From NCBI RefSeq assembly GCF_024171815.1, contig NZ_JAMTCJ010000002.1:186001-250000 (forward strand): DNA of 64,000 nucleotides, given 5' to 3'. Every line of letters starts with the position of its first letter. Position 1 is the first letter of the stretch. Below the pieces are notes generated by a model, which was not told where the DNA came from, made no database searches, and was given only the letters and a program-made list of their open reading frames with translations. Below are positions 34,592 to 42,403 of the stretch, piece after piece. This stretch comes from Williamsia maris. Its GTDB lineage: Bacteria > Actinomycetota > Actinomycetes > Mycobacteriales > Mycobacteriaceae. Both the position numbers and the translations under genes were made by a program.

Positions 34592-34672
34592 CCGCCAGGT
34601 GGGCACGTACGGCCACCAGGTGGGCACAAAAGCCCGCCAGTTGGGCACGTACCGCCGCCAGTTGGGCAGTGA
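34592..34672. repeat. Four-copy 21-nt array, family GGGCACGTA
   Basis: The 18-base units begin at 34592, 34613, 34634 and 34655, an exact 21-nt period. The best copy is CCGCCAGTTGGGCACGTA; the others differ by one to four bases. All units point the same way. The array fills the gap between the 695-residue gene and the aldo/keto reductase gene. The same unit occurs as an inverted array at 45648-45806. Confidence 0.9.
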
Positions 34673-34696
34673 CGGCGGGGCAGGCATGCTGGTGAC

Positions 34697-35626
34697 ATGA
34701 AGTTTGTCGAGATGGACTCCGTCACCGCACCCGCCTCGTCCGTGATCCTCGGCCTCATGCGGATCGAGCCGCTCGACGACGAACAGATCCGGACCCTCGT
34801 CGGGACCGCGATGGATTCCGGCGTCACCGTCTTCGATCACGCCGACATCTACGGCAGCGAACGGCACGCCTGCGAGCGGAGATTCGGCGCTGCGGTGTCG
34901 TTCACGGCGTCGCAGCGCGAGCGGGTGATGCTGCAGAGCAAGGTCGGTATCCGCGACGGGTTCTACGACTTCTCCACCCGGCACATCCTCGACACGGTCG
35001 ACGAGTCGTTGGACGCGCTGCGCACCGACCACCTGGACCTGTTGCTGCTGCACCGCCCGGACACGTTGGTCGAGCCGGCCGAGGTCGCCGCCGCCTTCGA
35101 CGCGTTGCAGTCGGCGGGCAAGGTGCGTGCGTTCGGCGTCTCCAATCACACCCCCGGGCAGATCGAGCTGCTCAAGACCGCGGTGACGCAGCCGCTGGTG
35201 GCGAATCAGGTGCAGCTGAGCATCACCCATGCACCTCTCGTCGCCGCGGGTGTGGCGGCGAACATCGGCGGCCTCGACCAGTCCGTGAGCCGCGACAACG
35301 GGCTCCTGGACTACTCGCGTGTTCACGGGATGACGCTGCAGGCGTGGTCACCGTTCCAGAAGGGCACCTCCGACGGCGTCTTCTTCGGCGACCGCGAGAA
35401 CTATGCGGAACTCAACGACGTGCTCGACGAGCTCGCGTCCGAGTACGGCTTCACCCCGACGGGCATCGCGACGGCCTGGATCACGCGGCACCCCGCCGGA
35501 ATCCAGGTGGTGCTCGGCACGACGAACCCTTCTCGCGTGGCCGATGCCGCCGCCGGCTCGGACGTGGATCTCACCCGCGAGCAGTGGTACCGGATCTTCC
35601 GCGCCGCCGGGCACACGCTGCCCTGA
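34697..35626 (+). CDS. Aldo/keto reductase, YdhF-like
   Basis: NADPH-dependent TIM-barrel oxidoreductase of 309 residues. The catalytic tetrad is visible: Asp and Tyr in FDHADIYG, Lys in LQSKVGI and His in LLLHRPD. The cofactor-binding C-terminal part is QVVLGTTNPSRVADA. LDALRTDHLDLLLLHRPD and KVRAFGVSN are further family hallmarks. Length and the ERHACERRFGAAV segment point to the YdhF-type branch rather than ion-channel beta subunits. The physiological carbonyl substrate is unknown. The start at ATG 34697 directly follows the repeat array. The gene stops 7 bases before the convergent TetR gene. Confidence 0.92.
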   Translation: MKFVEMDSVTAPASSVILGLMRIEPLDDEQIRTLVGTAMDSGVTVFDHADIYGSERHACERRFGAAVSFTASQRERVMLQSKVGIRDGFYDFSTRHILDTVDESLDALRTDHLDLLLLHRPDTLVEPAEVAAAFDALQSAGKVRAFGVSNHTPGQIELLKTAVTQPLVANQVQLSITHAPLVAAGVAANIGGLDQSVSRDNGLLDYSRVHGMTLQAWSPFQKGTSDGVFFGDRENYAELNDVLDELASEYGFTPTGIATAWITRHPAGIQVVLGTTNPSRVADAAAGSDVDLTREQWYRIFRAAGHTLP

Positions 35627-35632
35627 CCCGGT

Positions 35633-36202
35633 TCAGCGCACCGGAGCAACAGCAGCGGCGATGACGAGTTCGGCCGCCGCGTCGACACGGGTGCGCTGCG
35701 CGGTCACCAGCCCGTCCTGGCACAGTCCACGCAGCCCGGAGACCACCAGCGTGGCGCGGACTCTCGCATCGGCACGCGGATGCCCGAGTGCGACCAACGC
35801 CGCGGCGATCGGGCCCAGCATCACCTCTACCGTCATGCGCGCGTACTGCTGGTAGGTGTCGGGGTCGGTGCTGGCCAGGCTCAGCACCTGCAGCATCATC
35901 TTGACGCTGCGGCGCTGCTCGCCCCGGGTGATCGCACGCCACAGCGTTCTCCCTGCGGCGACGAACTCCTCCTCGGTGGTGACATCGGCGAAGATCTCGC
36001 CGGCGTCGGGTCGGGCCGCGTCCAACGCCTGCGACAGCAGGCCGCCGCGATCGCCGAAGTAGTACAACAGCATTCGCTTGCTCGTGCCCAACGCCTCGGC
36101 CATCGGCGCCAACGACAGGTCGCTGACACCGTTGTCCTCCAGATAGCCCACCACCGCGCGGAGGAGTTCGGCGCGCTTGTCCAGATCGGGCATTCGAGGC
36201 AT
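35633..36202 (-). CDS. TetR-family repressor of the divergent monooxygenase gene
   Basis: Regulator of 189 residues. The helix-turn-helix is LRAVVGYLEDNGVSDLSLAPMAEALGTSKRMLLYYFGDRGGLL, and the ligand domain is poorly conserved. I chose ATG 36202; ATG 36193 is also possible. An FAD-dependent monooxygenase gene is divergent, and two near-perfect palindromes with the core CGATCGG lie between the two starts. This is the standard arrangement for a repressor controlling itself and an inducible catabolic enzyme. The inducer is probably the monooxygenase's aromatic substrate or product; that is inference from layout. Confidence 0.92.
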   Translation of the reverse strand: MPRMPDLDKRAELLRAVVGYLEDNGVSDLSLAPMAEALGTSKRMLLYYFGDRGGLLSQALDAARPDAGEIFADVTTEEEFVAAGRTLWRAITRGEQRRSVKMMLQVLSLASTDPDTYQQYARMTVEVMLGPIAAALVALGHPRADARVRATLVVSGLRGLCQDGLVTAQRTRVDAAAELVIAAAVAPVR

Positions 36203-36211
36203 TGCTTGAAT

Positions 36212-36225
36212 GTATCGATCGGTAC
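36212..36225. promoter_or_regulatory. TetR operator palindrome 1
   Basis: GTATCGATCGGTAC is a 14-base palindrome with one mismatched pair (T-G at positions 4 and 11). It begins 9 bases upstream of the TetR start and shares the CGATCGG core with the second site at 36241. Confidence 0.7.
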
Positions 36226-36240
36226 GCCTACGGTCAATGG

Positions 36241-36256
36241 TGTGCCGATCGGTACA
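36241..36256. promoter_or_regulatory. TetR operator palindrome 2
   Basis: TGTGCCGATCGGTACA is a 16-base palindrome with one mismatched pair. Its centre is 30 bases from the first site, about three helical turns, and 35 bases from the monooxygenase GTG start. Two repressor dimers could bind on the same face. Confidence 0.7.
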
Positions 36257-36283
36257 GATATGCATCCAGGAGGAGGTCGGATC

Positions 36284-37471
36284 GTGAATCGGGATCGAAC
36301 ACTCCGCGTGGCGGTCGTGGGAGCCGGCATCGGAGGACTGAGCGCCGCCATCGCGCTGCGTGCCGAAGGGATCGACGCCGTCGTCTACGAGCAGGCATCA
36401 GAGCTCACGGCGTTGGGCGCCGGGGTCTCCATCGCCACCAACGGCTCTCGGATCCTGACCCGACTCGGGCTCGGGGAGCAGCTCCGCGCGGTCGCAGGCA
36501 GGTTCACGCAGTATGCGTTCCGCACCTGGCAGGGCGATCCGATCGCCGGCGAGCCGTCCGAGTTGTCCTTCGGCGATCCCGCGCACACCCTGTTCCTGCA
36601 TCGCGGCGAGTTCCAACAGGTGCTCTCCGACGCACTCCCGACCGATGCGCTTCGGCTGGGCCACAAGGTCGTCGCAGTCACCGAACACGACAGCGGCGTG
36701 ACGGTGGAGTTCGCCGACGGCAGCATCGTCGAGGCCGATCTGGTGATCGGCGCCGACGGTATCCACTCCCGGCTGCAGGGGCTGGTGGGCACGCCTGCAG
36801 AGCCGGTCAGTGAGGGCGTCATGGCCTACCGGGGACTCATCCCCACCGAGCGTGTCGAGCACATCGTCGACATGAGCATGTGCGCGATGTGGCTCGGACC
36901 GCAGCGCAGCTTCCTGGCCTACCCCGTCTCGGCCGGCTCGCTGCTGAACGTGGTGGCCTTCGCGCCGACCAACCTCGACGTCGTCGAGTCGTGGACGGCC
37001 CCCGGCGACGTCGACGAACTCGCCGCCTCCTACGCCGGGTGGGATCAGCGGGTCCTCGACATCATCGCCACGATGGACACCACGTTCCGCTGGGGCATCT
37101 ACGACCGCGAGCCCCTCGACCGGTGGTCGACCGATCGCGTCGCACTCCTGGGCGACTCCGCGCACGCGGTGACGCCGCATCTGGGTCAGGGCGCGAATCA
37201 GGCCATCGAGGACGCCGCCACGCTCGCCGTGGTCCTGCGCGATTGCGCCGCAGACGACATCCCGGCGCGGTTGCGGGTCTATGAGGGTCTGCGCCGCGAC
37301 CGCACCACACTGGTCCGCGACAGCGCCCGTGAGGCGGGTCGTACCTACCGCTCCACCGAACTCTCGGCCCTCGATCAGGCCGAGCGGATCGGCGCGATCG
37401 TGGCCGGCATCGACATCAACACCCACGACGCCGAACGTGTCGCCGAGCGGGCGATGGCCGCCGCGCCGTAG
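36284..37471 (+). CDS. FAD-dependent monooxygenase (salicylate/hydroxybenzoate hydroxylase-like)
   Basis: Group A flavoprotein monooxygenase of 395 residues. The FAD-binding GxGxxG motif is VAVVGAGIGGLSAAIALRA, followed by the DG motif in VIGADGIHSRLQ and the second FAD motif VALLGDSAHAVTPHLGQGANQAIEDA. These enzymes hydroxylate aromatic or quinone-like substrates using NAD(P)H and O2. I chose GTG 36284 because a strong AGGAGGAGG lies 8 nt upstream; the ATG at 36260 precedes that site. It is controlled, by layout, by the divergent TetR gene. The actual substrate cannot be assigned. Confidence 0.9.
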   Translation: MNRDRTLRVAVVGAGIGGLSAAIALRAEGIDAVVYEQASELTALGAGVSIATNGSRILTRLGLGEQLRAVAGRFTQYAFRTWQGDPIAGEPSELSFGDPAHTLFLHRGEFQQVLSDALPTDALRLGHKVVAVTEHDSGVTVEFADGSIVEADLVIGADGIHSRLQGLVGTPAEPVSEGVMAYRGLIPTERVEHIVDMSMCAMWLGPQRSFLAYPVSAGSLLNVVAFAPTNLDVVESWTAPGDVDELAASYAGWDQRVLDIIATMDTTFRWGIYDREPLDRWSTDRVALLGDSAHAVTPHLGQGANQAIEDAATLAVVLRDCAADDIPARLRVYEGLRRDRTTLVRDSAREAGRTYRSTELSALDQAERIGAIVAGIDINTHDAERVAERAMAAAP

Positions 37472-37523
37472 CCATCGTCGAACGAACGCGCGTCTGCCGT
37501 TCTGACGCAGCCGTACAACAGAG

Positions 37524-37551
37524 AAGTCCCGCCGCAGATGCGGCGGGACTT
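37524..37551. terminator. Bidirectional 12-bp hairpin terminator
   Basis: AAGTCCCGCCGC (37524-37535) and GCGGCGGGACTT (37540-37551) are perfect complements around an AGAT loop. It lies between the monooxygenase gene (+) and tRNA-Arg (-), and should stop both transcripts. Confidence 0.85.
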
Positions 37552-37556
37552 CGTTG

Positions 37557-37629
37557 TGCGCCCGAAGGGATTCGAACCCCTAACCTCCTGATCCGTAGTC
37601 AGGTGCTCTATCCGTTGAGCTACGGGCGC
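37557..37629 (-). tRNA. tRNA-Arg(ACG)
   Basis: The minus strand gives acceptor GCGCCCG/CGGGCGC, discriminator A, D-arm AGCTCAACGGATAGAGCA, anticodon loop CTACGGA between CCTGA and TCAGG (anticodon ACG), and T-loop GGTTCGAATCC. No CCA is encoded. Its A34 is the expected substrate of TadA (13596-14063). Confidence 0.95.
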
Positions 37630-37667
37630 GTGGTCGTGCGTGTTCAGTTGTACGGCCGCTGGTGCCG

Positions 37668-37759
37668 TGGCGGAGGCGAGAGGATTTGAACCTCCGGTCC
37701 CGTTTTAGCGGGACAATTCATTAGCAGTGAATCCCATTCGGCCGCTCTGGCACGCCTCC
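37668..37759 (-). tRNA. tRNA-Ser(GCT)
   Basis: Acceptor GGAGGCG/CGCCTCC with discriminator G and encoded CCA (37668-37670). The anticodon loop CTGCTAA between ATTCA and TGAAT gives anticodon GCT. The long variable arm GTCCCGCTAAAACGGGAC is serine-type. Confidence 0.95.
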
Positions 37760-37861
37760 AGCGGAGTCCTTACGAACTGCCGAGAGCAAAGGTTACACAG
37801 CGTGCGTCGCACGGAGCAAACCGGTTGGTAACCCGCAGGACACCCGCCTAGATTTGACGGT

Positions 37862-38944
37862 GTGACACCGCGCATCCGACCCGATCTGGCCACCCTCCCC
37901 GCCTATGTTCCCGGCAAGACGTTTCCGGGCGCGGTGAAGCTGGCGAGCAACGAGGTCACCTTCGGTCCCCTGCCCAGCGTCGCCGCCGCGATCGCCGACG
38001 CCGCGGCCGGCCTCAACCGCTACCCCGACAACGCCATGGTGGCGCTCACCGAGGCGTTGGCCAAGCGACTCGGCGTCACCCCGGACAACATCCAGACCGG
38101 CTGCGGGTCGGTGAGTCTGTGTCAGAACCTGATCGCGATCACCAGCGCGCCCGGTGACGAGGTCCTGTTCGGATGGCGGTCGTTCGAGACCTACCCGCTC
38201 GCGACCCGCGTGGTGGGTGCGACGCCGGTCCAGATCCCGTTGACCGGCGACCACACCTACGACCTGCCCGCGATGGCCGACGCGATCACCGAGCGGACGC
38301 GCCTGATCTTCGTCTGCAACCCGAACAACCCCACCGGGACCGTCGTCGACGCCGACGACCTCATCGCGTTCCTCGACCGCGTGCCGCCCGAGGTCGTCGT
38401 CGCCCTCGACGAGGCCTACATCGAGTACCTGCGCCCGTCGGCCGAGCAGCGCTACGACGCGATCGAACTGCATCGCCGCTACCGGAACCTCGTCGTGCTG
38501 CGGACGTTCTCCAAGGCCTATGGGCTGGCCGGTCTGCGGGTCGGGTACGCGATCGCCGACCCGACCGTCATCGAGGCCCTGCGCAAGGTCCACGTCCCCT
38601 TCAGCGTCAACACCCTCGCCCAAGCCGCCGCGGTCGCATGTCTCGCCGCCGACGCGGAGCTGCTCGCGCGGACCGAGGCGATCGTGGCCGAACGCGCCCG
38701 GGTCTCCGCCCGCCTGACCGAGCTGGGCTACCGGGTGCCGGAATCGCAGGCCAACTTCGTGTGGATCGACCTCGGGGCCGATGCCCTCGACTTCGCCGCC
38801 GCGGGGATCGAGCACAAGGTGGTCATCCGACCGTTCGCAGGCGACGGTGTCCGCGTGACGGTCACCGAGCCCGCCGAGAACGACGTCTTCCTCGCGTTCG
38901 CCGAGCGCTGGGTCTCCGATGTGAAGGCGGGCGGGCATCGCTGA
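37862..38944 (+). CDS. hisC2: HisC-like aromatic amino acid / histidinol-phosphate aminotransferase
   Basis: PLP-dependent fold-type I aminotransferase of 360 residues. NPNNPTG (153-159), DEAY (183-186) and the Schiff-base Lys218 in RTFSKAYGLAGLRVGYA are all present. It matches mycobacterial Rv3772 (HisC2/Pat), which in that genus acts mainly as an aromatic amino acid aminotransferase. That role pairs logically with tyrA in the same window. It starts at GTG 37862, directly after tRNA-Ser(GCT). A true histidinol-phosphate role would be expected for a copy inside a his operon, which this is not. Confidence 0.88.
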   Translation: MTPRIRPDLATLPAYVPGKTFPGAVKLASNEVTFGPLPSVAAAIADAAAGLNRYPDNAMVALTEALAKRLGVTPDNIQTGCGSVSLCQNLIAITSAPGDEVLFGWRSFETYPLATRVVGATPVQIPLTGDHTYDLPAMADAITERTRLIFVCNPNNPTGTVVDADDLIAFLDRVPPEVVVALDEAYIEYLRPSAEQRYDAIELHRRYRNLVVLRTFSKAYGLAGLRVGYAIADPTVIEALRKVHVPFSVNTLAQAAAVACLAADAELLARTEAIVAERARVSARLTELGYRVPESQANFVWIDLGADALDFAAAGIEHKVVIRPFAGDGVRVTVTEPAENDVFLAFAERWVSDVKAGGHR

Positions 38945-38987
38945 GGCGATGGGTTTCAGCGAGTGCGCCCGCACCCGGGGATGCAAC

Positions 38988-39206
38988 ATGTTCCCGCACT
39001 ACATGGAGGTCGCGGGGTGGCTTGCCCTGGCCGCGGTCGTGCTCGCCTGGGTCGCCATGGCCGCCTTCGTCACGATCGACCTGATGACGCGTTCGACCGC
39101 GTCGACCAGAACCCGGTGGCGCGCCGTCGCGATCATCTGGCTGCTGCCGGTCGTCGGGGTCATCGCGTACCTCGTGGCCACCCGACGCTCACGCCGCCGG
39201 GCCTGA
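38988..39206 (+). CDS. Small PLDNc-type two-helix membrane protein
   Basis: The 72-residue protein has two membrane helices: GWLALAAVVLAWVAMAAFV (about 8-26) and RAVAIIWLLPVVGVIAYLVA (about 46-65). The second helix carries the W-LPVVG-IAYL pattern of the PLDNc (phospholipase D N-terminal-like) small-protein family. The tail is basic (RRSRRRA). I chose ATG 38988 with GGGG 8 nt upstream; ATG 38949 or 39003 are alternatives. It follows hisC2 by 43 bases. Function unknown. Confidence 0.7.
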   Translation: MFPHYMEVAGWLALAAVVLAWVAMAAFVTIDLMTRSTASTRTRWRAVAIIWLLPVVGVIAYLVATRRSRRRA

Positions 39207-39210
39207 GGCC

Positions 39211-40158
39211 TCACTCCGAGGCGTCGACGACGACCACGATCTTGCCCGACACCGCACCCTGCGCCGCCCGGGTGTGGACGTCGGCCAACTCGGTCAGCGA
39301 AACCCGTTCGGCGACATCCACGGTCAGCTCACCGCGGTCGACGCGGGCAGCGAGTTCGGCCAACTGCTCTTCGTCGCTGCGCACGTAGAGGTCGATGCCC
39401 CGGACGCCTCGATCCGCATCCGACGGTGCCGGCATCCAGACCGTCGTGTTGACCACGACGCCACCCTCTCCGACGAGCTCGGCCAGGGCAGCGAACCGGT
39501 CGGGATCGATCGACGCGAGGTTGAGCAGGACGTCGACCGGTTGCGTCACCGCGTCGACCACATCGGTGGTGGTGTGGTCGACGATCTCGTCAGGACCGGC
39601 CGCCTCGACGCGCGCCCGGCTCTTCGGACCGGCGGTCGCGATGACGTGGGCACCCGCCGATTTCGCCAGCTGCACCGCGTAGCCACCCACCGCGCCACCG
39701 GCGCCGTTGATCAGGATCCGTTGTCCCGACTGCAGATCCGCGTGGTCGAAGAGCGCCTGCCAGGCGGTGAGCCCGACAACCGGCAGGGCAGCGGCGTCGG
39801 CGAGTGGGATCGTCGTGGGCGCCGACGCGAGGATCTCAGCCGGCGCGAGGACGAACTCTGCGGCCGCACCGTCGTCGACGAACGGTAGGAACCCGACGAC
39901 ATGGTCACCGACCGCGAGGTCGTCGACCCCGTCGCCGAGGGCATCGACCGTCCCCGCGACATCCACGCCCGGGATGTGGGGAAGCGCCAGGGGCATCGGG
40001 TCCTGCATGAACCCGGCGCGGATGTTGCCGTCGACGCTGTTGAAGGCGGTACCGGCGACCCGGATCCGGACCTGACCGGCACCCGGTTCCGGCCGCTCGA
40101 CCTCCTCCTCGCGAAGCACCTCGGGACCGCCGTACTCGTGGAATCGCACTGCTCTCAT
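39211..40158 (-). CDS. NADP-dependent zinc-free alcohol dehydrogenase/quinone oxidoreductase
   Basis: MDR-family reductase of 315 residues. It starts MRAVRFHEYGGPEVLREEEV, has HIPGVDVAGTVDALGDGVDDLAVGDHVVG in the substrate domain and the Rossmann motif INGAGGAVGGYAVQLAKSAGA. No zinc-binding cysteines are present, so it is a quinone reductase-like (QOR) type. I chose ATG 40158, with AGGAGAGG upstream. A MarR gene is divergent, with two strong palindromes between them, so expression is probably derepressed by an electrophile or aromatic compound. Confidence 0.92.
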   Translation of the reverse strand: MRAVRFHEYGGPEVLREEEVERPEPGAGQVRIRVAGTAFNSVDGNIRAGFMQDPMPLALPHIPGVDVAGTVDALGDGVDDLAVGDHVVGFLPFVDDGAAAEFVLAPAEILASAPTTIPLADAAALPVVGLTAWQALFDHADLQSGQRILINGAGGAVGGYAVQLAKSAGAHVIATAGPKSRARVEAAGPDEIVDHTTTDVVDAVTQPVDVLLNLASIDPDRFAALAELVGEGGVVVNTTVWMPAPSDADRGVRGIDLYVRSDEEQLAELAARVDRGELTVDVAERVSLTELADVHTRAAQGAVSGKIVVVVDASE

Positions 40159-40180
40159 CGTCGTACCTCTCCTGAGTCCA

Positions 40181-40204
40181 ATGTACTTCGAGTTCGAAGC
40201 ACAT
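40181..40204. promoter_or_regulatory. MarR operator palindrome 1
   Basis: A 24-base dyad reading ATGT-A-CTTCGA-GT-TCGAAG-C-ACAT: the arms ATGT/ACAT and CTTCGA/TCGAAG are perfect, with one A/C mismatch pair. It begins 23 bases upstream of the quinone-oxidoreductase-like start. Confidence 0.8.
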
Positions 40205-40224
40205 TGCCGAACGTAGCAGTGCTT

Positions 40225-40252
40225 CACATTCGAAGCAAGTGCTTCGAATGTG
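40225..40252. promoter_or_regulatory. MarR operator palindrome 2
   Basis: CACATTCGAAGCA (40225-40237) and TGCTTCGAATGTG (40240-40252) are perfect 13-base inverted repeats with a 2-base spacer. The site is 22 bases before the MarR start codon. It shares the TTCGAAGCACAT-like half-site with palindrome 1, whose centre lies about 46 bases away. Confidence 0.85.
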
Positions 40253-40274
40253 AATCACTGGATAGAGTTGCGGT

Positions 40275-40763
40275 ATGACCGATGCACACCAGCCCCTCGA
40301 CGCGGCGCAGTTGAACGCCTACTTCGCCCTCATGGATGTCGCCGGACTACTCCGGCACGCGGTCGAGCAGCAGCTGCGGGAGGCCGGCGACCTGAGCTAC
40401 GTGCAGTTCCAACTGCTGGCGCGACTCGGCCTGGACTCACCGACCGGCAGCGAACGCATGACCGACCTCGCCGACGGCGTCGTCTACAGCCGCAGCGGCT
40501 TGACCTATCAGGCCGGTCTGCTCGAGAAGGCGGGACTCATCACCCGCGCACCGTCGGTGGACGACGAGCGCGGTGTCACGGTCTCCGTCACCGATGCGGG
40601 GCGGGCGGTGCTGGCAACGGTGCTGCCCGGCCACACAGATGTCGTCCGCAAGCAGCTCTTCGCGACCCTGTCCCGCGAGGACGCCGGGGTGCTCGCGGAC
40701 CTGCTGTCGCCCGTACGCGAGCACATGCGTTCCGCACCGCCCCGATCCGCCCGGCGACGCTGA
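40275..40763 (+). CDS. MarR-family regulator
   Basis: A 162-residue winged-helix regulator. The recognition region is SERMTDLADGVVYSRSGLTYQAGLLEKAGLITR, and the wing is PSVDDERGVTVSVTDAGR. The C-terminus is basic. It is divergent from an NADP-dependent quinone-oxidoreductase-like gene, with two palindromes carrying TTCGAAGCAC half-sites in the 116-base gap. It should repress both genes and respond to a small aromatic or oxidising molecule. The next gene, an esterase, is convergent and only 5 bases away. Confidence 0.92.
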   Translation: MTDAHQPLDAAQLNAYFALMDVAGLLRHAVEQQLREAGDLSYVQFQLLARLGLDSPTGSERMTDLADGVVYSRSGLTYQAGLLEKAGLITRAPSVDDERGVTVSVTDAGRAVLATVLPGHTDVVRKQLFATLSREDAGVLADLLSPVREHMRSAPPRSARRR

Positions 40764-40767
40764 CCTG

Positions 40768-41814
40768 CTACAGACCCCGGGAGATCGTCGGCCACAGCAG
40801 CGGCAGGTCGCGGGACCAGTAGGCCCAGCTGTGGGTGCCGATGAGCGGGAAGCTGACGTCGGCGGCGACACCGTTGGCGCGCAGCGTGAGCGCGAACTCC
40901 AGCGAGCAGCGGTAGGCACCCGACTCCAGTCCGGACGCGGCCAGGAGCGTGGCCGGGCGCGACATCCCCGGGTCGAGCGGCGTCGTGAAGTCCAACGGCC
41001 CGATGGCGCCGGAGCCGGCGGAGATGTAGAGGTTCTTGCCGCGGAGCTTGTCGAGATGCAGGCTCGGGTCGTGCGCGGCCCAGTCGGGGCCGCCGACCCG
41101 TCCCCACATGTTGTCTGCGTCGCCGCCCTCCTTCGCCACGGTCGCCCGCACGTAGGCCTCGTTGAGCAGACCGCTGACCGGCGGGCAGCCGCTGAGCGAG
41201 GCCGCGCCGGTGTAGAGGTTCGGGTGGCGGAACGTCAGCGCCAACGCGGCCTGGCCGCCCATCGACAGTCCGACGATCGCGTTGCGGCCGTTGCCGTTGT
41301 AGGTGCTGTCGATCAGCGGTGGCAACTCCTCGGTGAGGAACGTCTCCCACTGCGGCATCCCGACCTTGGGATCCCTCTTCTGCCAGTTGGTGTAGAACGA
41401 CCCGGCCCCGCCCGACGGCAGGACGACGTTGACGTTCTTGTCGGTGAAGAACTTCGCGGCGTTGCCCTTGGTGAGCCAGTCGCTGACCTGACCGGTCGCG
41501 CCCGCGCCGTCGAGCATGTAGACCGTCGACCGGCTCACGTTCGTGTCGCGGGGCAGCAGCACCGAGACCGTGACCTTGCCGCGCATGGCCGGCGAATCGA
41601 CCGTGACGTCGAGGTGCCTGCTGTTGACCTTCACGACCTTGTCGAGCTTCGCGACCGCGGGCGGCGCGGGGGCAGCCGTGGCCTGGGGGGCGACGGTGAC
41701 AGCCGAGGCGACGATCCCGATCGCGAGCAAGGACGGGATCACCCGTCGACGAGCGGATCGGCGACGCGACCGCGTGACGAAGCCGGGGCGAGCTCTCACA
41801 CGAGAGTTCAGCAT
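40768..41814 (-). CDS. Secreted antigen-85-type esterase/mycolyltransferase
   Basis: The 348-residue alpha/beta hydrolase resembles antigen 85/FbpA-type proteins, which transfer mycolic acids to trehalose and arabinogalactan in the cell envelope. A signal peptide follows a very basic N-terminus (hydrophobic VIPSLLAIGIVASAVTVAPQA, cleavage after ATAA). Nucleophile Ser lies in GLSMGG, the acid is probably Glu in LESGAYRCS, and His is in GTHSWAYW. YMLDGAGATG and LPSGGAGSFYTNW match the family's oxyanion and substrate-loop regions. As in many gordonial copies the chain is shorter than long mycolyltransferases. A plain esterase role cannot be excluded. Confidence 0.88.
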   Translation of the reverse strand: MLNSRVRARPGFVTRSRRRSARRRVIPSLLAIGIVASAVTVAPQATAAPAPPAVAKLDKVVKVNSRHLDVTVDSPAMRGKVTVSVLLPRDTNVSRSTVYMLDGAGATGQVSDWLTKGNAAKFFTDKNVNVVLPSGGAGSFYTNWQKRDPKVGMPQWETFLTEELPPLIDSTYNGNGRNAIVGLSMGGQAALALTFRHPNLYTGAASLSGCPPVSGLLNEAYVRATVAKEGGDADNMWGRVGGPDWAAHDPSLHLDKLRGKNLYISAGSGAIGPLDFTTPLDPGMSRPATLLAASGLESGAYRCSLEFALTLRANGVAADVSFPLIGTHSWAYWSRDLPLLWPTISRGL

Positions 41815-41958
41815 GTCTAAATACCCCCAGCATTCAGCAAACTTTGCGGACTCTGTCCAGAGTACCGAGACGCGGCGACCGAACCCCCGACCAAATCAGG
41901 CAACGTGAGCCTCGGCTGCGTAACGATTGAGCCACCGACGAGCAACGGAGAACCCCGC

Positions 41959-42390
41959 GTGACCACCGATGACGGCTTTGCGTTCAGTGCCCATGTCCCC
42001 GTCCGCTGGTCGGACATGGACGCCTTCGGGCACATCAACCACGCCCGGATGGTCACCCTGATGGAGGAAGCGCGGATCCAGTGGCTGCTCAGCGCGGGCG
42101 AGGAGTACCAGCCCCTGATCACCAGCGCGATGATCGTCAACGTCGCCATCCGCTACCAGGCGCAGCTGCGCCACTCCGACACCCCGTTGCACGTCGGGAT
42201 GTGGGTCAGCGCGTTCCGGTCGGTCGACTTCACCATCTCCTACGAGATCCGCGGCGCGCAGGCACCCGCCGACTCGAAGCCGGCCTGCGTCGCGACCACA
42301 CAGATGGCCGTCGTCGACATCGAGAAGCACACCCTGCGCCGCCTCTCCCCCGACGAGAAGGCCCATCTCGCCGCCTGGTCACGCAGCTGA
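41959..42390 (+). CDS. Hotdog-fold acyl-CoA thioesterase
   Basis: Thioesterase of 143 residues in the 4-hydroxybenzoyl-CoA/YbgC-like hotdog family. The signature VPVRWSDMDAFGHINHARMVTLMEEARIQWL contains the catalytic Asp and the HINH motif. IVNVAIRYQAQLRHSDTPLHVGMW is the second half. I chose GTG 41959, with GGAG 8 nt upstream and the usual family length; the frame is open from 41905. It probably hydrolyses acyl-CoA thioesters in the cytoplasm. It is followed, convergently, by an SDR gene 13 bases away. Confidence 0.9.
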   Translation: MTTDDGFAFSAHVPVRWSDMDAFGHINHARMVTLMEEARIQWLLSAGEEYQPLITSAMIVNVAIRYQAQLRHSDTPLHVGMWVSAFRSVDFTISYEIRGAQAPADSKPACVATTQMAVVDIEKHTLRRLSPDEKAHLAAWSRS

Positions 42391-42403
42391 GCGGACTTGT
42401 CCG

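Noticed and set aside
34592-34672. CRISPR-like repeat array
   Set aside because: Repeats are 18 bases with 3-base gaps, too short for spacers, and there are no cas genes. The same holds for the other arrays.
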